Shown here: in pieces, positions 52,577-56,828 of the stretch
How the letters are laid out: each line of letters opens with the position of its first letter
Numbering within the stretch: the first letter of the stretch is position 1
Assembly: GCF_000426245.1 (NCBI RefSeq)
Contig: NZ_AUEZ01000004.1
Location: 62,001 to 126,000, forward strand
Direction of reading: 5' to 3'
DNA length: 64,000 bases
DNA from: Bradyrhizobium sp. Ai1a-2
Lineage (GTDB): Bacteria > Pseudomonadota > Alphaproteobacteria > Rhizobiales > Xanthobacteraceae
Program-made: the position numbers and the translations under genes
The notes under the pieces: model-generated
Seen by the model: the letters and a program-made list of their open reading frames with translations, nothing else
What the model was told of the DNA's origin: nothing
The model's database searches: none

Positions 52577-52647
52577 TCATCTGGAAGAGGCCGAAAATGC
52601 ACTCTCAATTCAAACCGGCGCGGCTCGCCGCCGCAACCATCGACCCT

Positions 52648-52738
52648 GGATCGGTAGCCAAGTTGGTCGACGGCCCGGAACTTTTAATTCCGCGGGACAT
52701 GCGCCCCGCCGTGAGTTCGAATCTCACCCGATCCTCCA
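52648..52738 (+). tRNA. tRNA with Lys anticodon TTT and class II variable arm
   Basis: Acceptor GGATCGG/CCGATCC, anticodon arm CGGAA-CTTTTAA-TTCCG, variable arm CGGG-ACATGCG-CCCG, normal T-arm, U73, CCA encoded. Lys tRNAs normally have a 5-nt variable loop. Confidence 0.78.
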
Positions 52739-52742
52739 TCAT

Positions 52743-52831
52743 GGACGAGTAGCCAAGCGGTCGACGGCATCGGCTTCTTAACCCGACGGGCCTTGAGCCC
52801 CGCGCTGGTTCGAATCCAGCCTCGTTCACCA
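52743..52831 (+). tRNA. tRNA with Lys anticodon CTT and class II variable arm
   Basis: Acceptor GGACGAG/CTCGTTC, loop TTCTTAA, variable arm CGGG-CCTTGAG-CCCG, T-arm GCTGG-TTCGAAT-CCAGC, CCA encoded. Pair 31-39 is C-C. Confidence 0.78.
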
Positions 52832-52834
52832 ATG

Positions 52835-52993
52835 TCAGTTTTCGCGAGGCAGTTTTGCGATTGCTCGCCCGAGCATAATCTCGATGCACCGTCCGCAGAC
52901 CAGTTCGCCGTTGCCGGCCGGCGGCGCGAGAACGACCAGTTGATCTGGTTCGAATTCTTCTTCGCAGTGATCACAGCGAGGGCTTTCGAGCAT
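52835..52993 (-). CDS. 52-aa zinc-ribbon protein
   Basis: MLESPRCDHCEEEFEPDQLV.. NGELVCGRCIEIML: two CxxC pairs 25 residues apart make a classic zinc ribbon. Starts 16 nt before the tRNA-Leu(GAG) on the other strand. No strong RBS. Confidence 0.6.
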   Translation of the reverse strand: MLESPRCDHCEEEFEPDQLVVLAPPAGNGELVCGRCIEIMLGRAIAKLPREN

Positions 52994-53008
52994 CCCACAT
53001 TTACCTAC

Positions 53009-53092
53009 GCGCTTGTGGCGGAATTCGGTAGACGCAGCGTCTTGAGAGGGCGCCGGGAAACCATGCCGGTTCGAGTCCGGCCTAGCGCACCA
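53009..53092 (+). tRNA. tRNA-Leu(GAG)
   Basis: Acceptor GCGCTTG/CTAGCGC with one mismatch, anticodon arm GCGTC-TTGAGAG-GGCGC, long variable arm, CCA encoded. Confidence 0.92.
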
Positions 53093-53113
53093 TCTTTGCA
53101 GAAAATGCAAATT

Positions 53114-53189
53114 GCCCATGTCCCCATCTGGTGAAGGGACCGGATTGTCGATCCGGCAAAGGCGAGTTCGATCCTCGTCATGGGCGCCA
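53114..53189 (+). tRNA. tRNA-Asp(GTC)
   Basis: Acceptor GCCCATG/CATGGGC, anticodon arm CCGGA-TTGTCGA-TCCGG, G73 as in Asp, CCA encoded. Confidence 0.95.
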
Positions 53190-53193
53190 ATTC

Positions 53194-53270
53194 CGGCGTG
53201 TAGCGCAGCCAGGTAGCGCACCTCGTTCGGGACGAGGGGGCCGCAGGTTCAAATCCTGCTACGCCGACCA
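53194..53270 (+). tRNA. tRNA-Pro(CGG)
   Basis: Acceptor CGGCGTG/TACGCCG with the C1-G72 pair typical of Pro, anticodon arm CCTCG-TTCGGGA-CGAGG, CCA encoded. Confidence 0.95.
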
Positions 53271-53276
53271 ATTCAC

Positions 53277-53352
53277 GGTCCTGGAGCCAGATGGGAAGGC
53301 CGGCCGCTCATAACGGCCAGATGAGGGTGTTCGATCCACCCCAGGACTACCA
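53277..53352 (+). tRNA. tRNA-Met(CAT), elongator-like
   Basis: Acceptor GGTCCTG/CAGGACT, anticodon arm GGCCG-CTCATAA-CGGCC, T-arm GGGTG-TTCGATC-CACCC, CCA encoded. One of three CAT tRNAs in the window. Confidence 0.9.
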
Positions 53353-53383
53353 TGTAAACTGCGGACCCGAGAGGAGGTCGACG

Positions 53384-53920
53384 ATGTTTCACGCCAATCC
53401 GGCGCTTATCTTGAACGCCGACTTCCAACCATTGAGTTATTTTCCGCTCTCGCTCTTCAGTTGGGAGGAGGCGGTGCGCTCGGTGGTGAAGGGATCGCAT
53501 GTCGTGGTCGCGGAATACGACCAGGTCGTCCGCAGCCCCTCGACGGTGATGCGGCTCCCCTCTGTGATCGCGCTGCGCGAGTACGTGCGGCCGCCGGCTC
53601 GAGTCGCCTTCACGCGGTTCAACGTCTTTCTCCGCGATCGCTTCCGCTGCCAATATTGCGGCGAGCAGCATCTGCGGGGCGAGTTGACATTCGACCACGT
53701 CGTGCCGCGCGCGATGGGCGGCAAGACCGAATGGACCAACATTGTTGCGGCCTGCAGCCCCTGCAACACGCGCAAGGACAAGCAGGTTTGGAAGCCCTTG
53801 CGGGTGCCGTTGGAGCCGACACAGTTCGATCTGATGGCGGCGCAGCGGCTCTTTCCGCCGAACTTCCTGCACGAATCCTGGCTCGACTTCCTGTATTGGG
53901 ATTCCGAGCTCGAGAAGTAA
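53384..53920 (+). CDS. HNH endonuclease
   Basis: A 178-aa protein with AGGAGGTCG before ATG 53384. MFHANPALILNADFQPLSYF is the alphaproteobacterial HNH family start. The nuclease core is RCQYCGEQ (C89, C92), LTFDHVVPRAMGG (D104, H105), WTNIVAACSPCNTRK. May be a homing-type or packaging-associated nuclease; it sits inside the tRNA island rather than by the terminase. Confidence 0.9.
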   Translation: MFHANPALILNADFQPLSYFPLSLFSWEEAVRSVVKGSHVVVAEYDQVVRSPSTVMRLPSVIALREYVRPPARVAFTRFNVFLRDRFRCQYCGEQHLRGELTFDHVVPRAMGGKTEWTNIVAACSPCNTRKDKQVWKPLRVPLEPTQFDLMAAQRLFPPNFLHESWLDFLYWDSELEK

Positions 53921-53922
53921 AC

Positions 53923-53960
53923 GCGCCGGCGGCGACGAGTTTGTGTCCGCCGGCGCACCA
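53923..53960 (+). ncRNA. CCA-ended minihelix / hairpin
   Basis: A perfect 10-bp stem GCGCCGGCGG/CCGCCGGCGC with a 14-nt loop is followed immediately by ACCA, like an acceptor minihelix or a tRNA collapsed to its acceptor. It may also end the HNH transcript. Confidence 0.45.
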
Positions 53961-53961
53961 T

Positions 53962-54037
53962 CACCACGTAGCTCAACTGGATGAGCACGACCCTCCGAAG
54001 GTCGAGGATGTAGGTTCGAGTCCTATCGTGGTGGCCA
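53962..54037 (+). tRNA. tRNA-Arg(CCG)
   Basis: Acceptor CACCACG/CGTGGTG, anticodon arm CGACC-CTCCGAA-GGTCG, G73, CCA encoded. Confidence 0.93.
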
Positions 54038-54038
54038 T

Positions 54039-54126
54039 GGGGGAGTAATCGGCGGGGACGCCGGCGCCGTTTTGAAAACGGCTGGGTGCGCCAGCACTGC
54101 GGATCAAGACCAGCACTCCTCCGCCA
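54039..54126 (+). tRNA. tRNA-Ser(TGA)
   Basis: Acceptor GGGGGAG/CTCCTCC, anticodon arm GCCGT-TTTGAAA-ACGGC, long variable arm, G73, CCA. The T-loop is ATCAAGA and the T-stem seems to contain one extra base. Confidence 0.85.
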
Positions 54127-54130
54127 TTTT

Positions 54131-54217
54131 GGGCAGTGAACCGGCCGGGCGGCCGGCCTCCGTTGGAAGCGGAGTGGGCGCCTCGGCGCTGCGGATCGAG
54201 CCCGCCGCTGTCCGCCA
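54131..54217 (+). tRNA. tRNA-Ser(GGA)
   Basis: Acceptor GGGCAGT/GCTGTCC, anticodon arm CTCCG-TTGGAAG-CGGAG, class II variable arm, T-loop ATCGAGC (A54), G73, CCA. Confidence 0.9.
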
Positions 54218-54221
54218 CCTT

Positions 54222-54309
54222 GGAGAGTCAACCGGACAGGCGCGCCGGCACGGCTTCGAAAACCGATGGCACCGCAAGGTGTGAGGCTCATGTCCTCGGC
54301 TCTCCGCCA
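54222..54309 (+). tRNA. tRNA-Ser(CGA)
   Basis: Acceptor GGAGAGT/GCTCTCC, loop TTCGAAA, class II variable arm, G73, CCA. T-loop CTCATGT lacks both T54 and A58, and the anticodon stem has mismatches at its ends. Confidence 0.82.
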
Positions 54310-54345
54310 CGCTGCTCCCATAATCGTGGCCTATCCGCGATCGCC

Positions 54346-54690
54346 ATGAGCATTTCGCGACGAGGCTTTCTCGGTGCCGCCCTGGGCTTGCTCGGTGGTG
54401 CAGGTGCTGCACGATCGGCGCCGGCGAGCGGCGGTGTTGTTCTGGGCATCGACGGCGGCGCTGTCCTCGGCGAGGCCGGTACAGAACTCGTCATGCCGCT
54501 GCCCGGCCATCCTGCTGGCGGCTTTCCGGTACCGGATCACATTGCGGATGCCCTGCGCGGCTGGCTCACTCGGGGTGAGATCCTGAAGGCCGAGCGCGCG
54601 ATCTATTCTGTCTACGGCGGATGTACCCGGGACATGCCTGAGGAGTTGGAAGCCTCGGCACCTATCGCAGGGTCGAGCACCGGGCGCTGA
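54346..54690 (+). CDS. Tat-signal protein with tape-measure-like motif, 114 aa
   Basis: MSISRRGFLGAALGLLGGAG has the twin-arginine consensus SRRxFL plus a hydrophobic segment and AxA-like cleavage site, so export through Tat is likely. The mature part has GGAVLGEAGTELVMPLPG, very like the GEAGEEAVMPLRRG ending of the tape measure. The C-terminal codons overlap the 5' half of tRNA-fMet. Function unknown. Confidence 0.6.
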   Translation: MSISRRGFLGAALGLLGGAGAARSAPASGGVVLGIDGGAVLGEAGTELVMPLPGHPAGGFPVPDHIADALRGWLTRGEILKAERAIYSVYGGCTRDMPEELEASAPIAGSSTGR

Positions 54691-54749
54691 TCAGGCTCAT
54701 AACCTGATGCCGAAAGGCAAAGTCGGTTCGATTCCGACCCCTGCAACCA
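54666..54749 (+). tRNA. initiator-like tRNA-Met(CAT) with extended variable arm
   Basis: Acceptor CGCAGGG/CCCTGCA gives the C1-A72 mismatch that marks initiator tRNA. Anticodon arm TCAGG-CTCATAA-CCTGA, T-arm GTCGG-TTCGATT-CCGAC, CCA encoded. A 14-nt variable region forms TGCC-GAAA-GGCA, which initiators do not have, and the three-GC anticodon stem is missing. Confidence 0.75.
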
Positions 54750-54766
54750 ACTTGGAGGTGAATGCC

Positions 54767-54979
54767 ATGGACGCGCTGCTTCAGTTCTTCGCTTACGAGC
54801 ACCTGCCGCCGCACCTCCAGGCGGTCAGTGCGCCATTCGGCGATCTGGCACGGGAAATGGCGCGATCGCTTCCGACCAATCCGGAAAGTGCGACGGCCAT
54901 GCGGAAACTCCTCGAGGCGAAGGACTGCGCCGTTCGTGCCGTGCTCTTCAAGCCATTGTCGTCAGCCGTCATGGACTAA
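54767..54979 (+). CDS. Acb2/Tad1-hairpin-like protein, 70 aa
   Basis: MDALLQFFAYEHLPPHLQAV.. PTNPESATAMRKLLEAKDCAVRAVLFKP matches a widespread phage family that I recall as carrying the Acb2/Tad1 helical-hairpin domain. Acb2 forms hexamers that sequester cyclic di- and trinucleotides and block CBASS. Length and the F-Y-x-H-L-P-x-H-L-Q start fit. TTGGAGGTG precedes ATG 54767. Direct anti-CBASS activity is inference. Confidence 0.7.
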   Translation: MDALLQFFAYEHLPPHLQAVSAPFGDLAREMARSLPTNPESATAMRKLLEAKDCAVRAVLFKPLSSAVMD

Positions 54980-55060
54980 CGACAAGATCTCGAATTGGGC
55001 CGGGTGGAGCGACCGGACAATGCGGGGACGTTTTGAGCCAAGGATCCGCACCCCAATCTC

Positions 55061-55156
55061 TGCTGCCAGGCGGCGCCTGCAAGCCGGGCCCGCAACCCCT
55101 GATTCAGTTCGGGGGCTCTGGATAGGGATGGAGGGCGCGAGATCGCCTGGCAGCGG
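55061..55156 (+). ncRNA. structured RNA candidate closed by an 11-bp stem
   Basis: GCTGCCAGGCG (55062-55072) pairs with CGCCTGGCAGC (55145-55155); inside, GCGCC/GGCGC and CCCC/GGGG can pair. No CCA end, so not an ordinary tRNA. The preceding 54980-55060 holds another short GGGTG..CACCC structure and no gene. Confidence 0.35.
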
Positions 55157-55170
55157 ACTTCTTCATTCTC

Positions 55171-55255
55171 GGGTAACGCCAAGTCTGGTGACTGAGCGGG
55201 GCTGTAAACCCTGCGCCTTAGCGCATGCCGTGTTCGATTCACGGGTTACCCACCA
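55171..55255 (+). tRNA. tRNA-Tyr(GTA)
   Basis: Acceptor GGGTAAC/GTTACCC, loop CTGTAAA, class II variable arm as expected for Tyr, T-arm CCGTG-TTCGATT-CACGG, CCA encoded. Confidence 0.93.
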
Positions 55256-55263
55256 TCTTCAAC

Positions 55264-55337
55264 GCGGACAAAAGATTACGGCAGTCGGCGAGTATGCCAT
55301 GCTCGCAGCGGCGGTTCGACTCCGCCTGTCCGCACCA
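55264..55337 (+). tRNA. tRNA-Gly(GCC)
   Basis: Acceptor GCGGACA/TGTCCGC, 6-bp anticodon stem GCGAGT/GCTCGC with loop ATGCCAT, T-arm GGCGG-TTCGACT-CCGCC, CCA. The D-stem is weak and base 73 is A rather than U. Confidence 0.82.
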
Positions 55338-55345
55338 ATTTTTGA

Positions 55346-55444
55346 GGGGGCGCGCACCAGATGCCGGTCGCTCCGGCTGATGGAAAGGCGCGAGCCGGAG
55401 TTGATCGCCCGGTGTGAGGTGGTGCGAATCCATCCGCCCTGTCC
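55346..55444 (+). ncRNA. unassigned tRNA-like element
   Basis: GGGGGCG near the 5' end can pair with CGCCCTG before TCCA; the T-arm is GGTGG-TGCGAAT-CCATC. The middle has a 7-bp CTCCGGC/GCCGGAG hairpin in place of a normal anticodon arm. It could be a tRNA with an insertion, or the missing alanine gene in a disguised form; I cannot assign an anticodon. Confidence 0.35.
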
Positions 55445-55450
55445 AAATTC

Positions 55451-55525
55451 GCCTGGATAGCTCAGTGGTAGAGCGGCGTCTTGAAGCGGCGCGCGCCGGT
55501 GGTTCGATCCCATCTCCAGGCACCA
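55451..55525 (+). tRNA. tRNA-Phe(GAA)
   Basis: Acceptor GCCTGGA/TCCAGGC, anticodon arm GCGTC-TTGAAGC-GGCGC, T-arm GGTGG-TTCGATC-CCATC, CCA encoded. Confidence 0.9.
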
Positions 55526-55612
55526 CGACAACGGGGAGCGCGCAAGGGCGCAGCTGATGTTTGCACCATCGGCGCGGTCGGGGCGGTACCGACGCTCTCC
55601 ACCATCATCACC

Positions 55613-55680
55613 AGCACGACCTGCCGATTTTCGGTCGACCTGCACTTTGGCGGTCGACCTGCCGGTTTGGCTGGACCTGC
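55613..55680 (+). repeat. short tandem repeat, about 19 bp unit
   Basis: GACCTGC recurs at 55618, 55637, 55656 and 55674, within units of the form CGGTCGACCTGC-N-TTTGG. It lies in the spacer before tRNA-Asn. The rest of 55526-55684 is gene-free. Confidence 0.5.
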
Positions 55681-55684
55681 ATAT

Positions 55685-55770
55685 TGCTCGGTGGGGGAAT
55701 TGGTAGACCCTCGCGACTGTTAATCGCGCGCCGAAAGGCACTGCAGGTTCGAAGCCTGCCCGAGCAGCCA
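55685..55770 (+). tRNA. tRNA-Asn(GTT) with class II variable arm
   Basis: Acceptor TGCTCGG/CCGAGCA, anticodon arm CGCGA-CTGTTAA-TCGCG, variable arm GCC-GAAA-GGC, T-arm GCAGG-TTCGAAG-CCTGC, G73 as in Asn, CCA. Asn tRNAs are normally class I. Confidence 0.82.
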
Positions 55771-55823
55771 ACCGACAAGGTCCCGAATCGGCGCATCAAA
55801 TGATGCGGCAAAATGGGACCAAT

Positions 55824-55898
55824 GCTGCCATCGTCTAGTGGCCAGGATGCCCGGTTCTCAGCCGGTCGACGCCGGTTCGAGTCCGGCTGGCAGTGCCA
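55824..55898 (+). tRNA. tRNA-Glu(CTC)
   Basis: Acceptor GCTGCCA/TGGCAGT, loop TTCTCAG, T-arm GCCGG-TTCGAGT-CCGGC, G73, CCA encoded. Confidence 0.9.
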
Positions 55899-56089
55899 AT
55901 TCGAAGCGAGCGCCAGGACGCGCGAGGTGGAGCGCCGGTCAGTGCCGGCAGCTTCTCAGCCGCGCGCGGATCGGCGCAGCGCTGGACGTGATCTCGGGGC
56001 GGACCTGGTCGATCGGCAGGTCTCAGGCGAAGCGCGCCGCGCGCATCGAGACGAGAAGTCGAGGGGAAACCTCGGCGAGGCGAGAGTTT
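55899..56089. other. spacer with hairpins, no supported gene
   Basis: Contains CGAGG/CCTCG (about 56061-56075) and other GC-rich inverted repeats. No tRNA with CCA and no frame with coding character on either strand. Confidence 0.35.
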
Positions 56090-56168
56090 GCCCGCGTAAC
56101 CGGCTCTGCCTACGAAGCAGAAGTACCGTAACTGGAGCATGCAGGTTCGACTCCTGCCGCGGGCTCCA
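56090..56168 (+). tRNA. tRNA-Arg(ACG) lacking a normal D-arm
   Basis: Acceptor GCCCGCG/CGCGGGC, anticodon arm TCTGC-CTACGAA-GCAGA, T-arm GCAGG-TTCGACT-CCTGC, CCA. Only TAACCGGC separates acceptor and anticodon stems; the variable region has 18 nt and its CTGG could pair with that CCGG. A34 would need TadA editing to inosine. Confidence 0.72.
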
Positions 56169-56174
56169 AATCAT

Positions 56175-56253
56175 CAGCGTGTAGGGGAGCCTGGTCGTCC
56201 CTACCTGCCTTGGAAGCAGGGGATCGGTGGTTCGAATCCACCCACGCTGACCA
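56175..56253 (+). tRNA. tRNA-Pro(TGG)
   Basis: Acceptor CAGCGTG/CACGCTG with C1-G72, anticodon arm CCTGC-CTTGGAA-GCAGG, T-arm GGTGG-TTCGAAT-CCACC, CCA. Confidence 0.94.
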
Positions 56254-56273
56254 TCATCTGCCCGTTGATAACA

Positions 56274-56296
56274 TCGCAAGAAGTTCTTCTGCGATC
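56274..56296 (+). terminator. hairpin between tRNA-Pro and the Y RNA array
   Basis: ATCGCA..GAAG/CTTC..TGCGAT with one bulge; could end the upstream tRNA transcript or be a processing site. Confidence 0.4.
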
Positions 56297-56327
56297 GTTG
56301 AGACGTGCGATCTATCCCGCGGGCTTG

Positions 56328-56410
56328 ATTTTTTGGGCGAGCCCCAGGCGTTCGGTTATCCAACCATTGATGGAAAAGCCCCGATCGCCGTTCTTACGTT
56401 CGCCCTCAAA
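56328..56410 (+). ncRNA. Y RNA, unit 1 (no tRNA-like module)
   Basis: Terminal stem GGGCGA (56335-56340)/TCGCCC (56400-56405). Conserved 5' motif CGAGCCCCAG..TTCGGTTATC and 3' motif CGATCGCC..TTACG; inner helix TCGG/CCGA (56352-56355 with 56381-56384... allowing one-base offset). The distal part is a small CCA-TTGA-TGG hairpin, so it is a minimal Y RNA. Confidence 0.7.
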
Positions 56411-56550
56411 GATATCGGACGAGCCCCAGAAGTTCGGTTACCCTTGCTAAGGTAGAGGTCGGCGGTTCGAATCCGTCTCGGGAGAAATCCCGATAGCTCA
56501 GTGGTAGAGCGCTAAATCCCGATCTTCGCTCTCACGTTCGTCCGGTCACC
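56411..56550 (+). ncRNA. Y RNA, unit 2 (YrlA-like, with permuted tRNA module)
   Basis: Terminal stem CGGACGA (56416-56422)/TCGTCCG (56538-56544), conserved CGAGCCCCAG..TTCGGTTACC and CCGATC..CTCTCACG, inner TCGG/CCGA. The distal module is a circularly permuted tRNA: T-arm GGCGG-TTCGAAT-CCGTC (56461-56477), acceptor 3' strand TCGGGA, GAAA loop (56484-56487), acceptor 5' strand TCCCGA, TA, then D-arm GCTC-AGTGGTA-GAGC (56496-56510). The Ro-binding helix replaces the anticodon arm, as in YrlA. Confidence 0.82.
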
Positions 56551-56565
56551 TTTGAGGTTTTCGAC

Positions 56566-56691
56566 AGACTGGTTTGCGGGACCGAGCCCCAGAGGTTCGC
56601 TTATCTGGATATAGCAGGTTCGACTCCCGCCATGGCCGCAAGGCCGTGTAAACGCGATCTCGCCATCACGCTCGGCCCCGCAAACCGGTCT
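56566..56691 (+). ncRNA. Y RNA, unit 3 (YrlA-like, T-arm and capped acceptor)
   Basis: A 21-bp terminal stem (56566-56586 with 56671-56691, one G-U and one A-C). Conserved CGAGCCCCAG..TTCGCTTATC; inner helix TCGC (56597-56600)/GCGA (56654-56657), a compensated change from TCGG/CCGA. Module: T-arm GCAGG-TTCGACT-CCCGC and 7-bp acceptor CATGGCC-GCAA-GGCCGTG (56631-56648). No D-arm. Confidence 0.8.
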
Positions 56692-56702
56692 GCCATCTCG
56701 GA

Positions 56703-56805
56703 GGCCCATCAACTCGAACGAGCCCCAGGAATTCGGTTATCAGCAATCTTGAAACTTGCACCGAACCCCGATTTCCGCTCTCCCGTTCGTTCGAGTTGAT
56801 CGGCC
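56703..56805 (+). ncRNA. Y RNA, unit 4 (no tRNA-like module)
   Basis: A 19-bp terminal stem with one mismatch (56703-56721 with 56787-56805). Conserved CGAGCCCCAG..TTCGGTTATC and CCCGATTTCCGCTCTCCCG; inner TCGG/CCGA. Distal GCAA..TTGC hairpin. The RBS of the Ro60 gene starts 11 nt after the stem. Confidence 0.75.
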
Positions 56806-56828
56806 TCACCAACTCAGAGGAGGCCAAC

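Noticed and set aside
52648..52738. Stop-codon suppressor tRNA
   Set aside because: A 7-nt loop with perfect 5-bp stem fixes the anticodon as TTT; reading TTA would need a C-T closing pair.
54039..54309. Selenocysteine tRNA among the class II tRNAs
   Set aside because: The three long-arm tRNAs have TGA, GGA and CGA anticodon loops, and TGA (reading UCA) fits Ser; acceptor stems are 7 bp and no UCA anticodon is present.
55259..55771. Minus-strand frames across the tRNA island (products with 'GRTRTxxxRR..' runs)
   Set aside because: These are translations of tRNA T-arms and acceptors; only frames with RBS or exact overlaps and protein-like sequence were kept.
56328..56805. CRISPR array (repeated CGAGCCCCAG..TTCGG units)
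   Set aside because: Units have unequal length, self-complementary ends and covarying stems, and are followed by Ro60, not cas genes.
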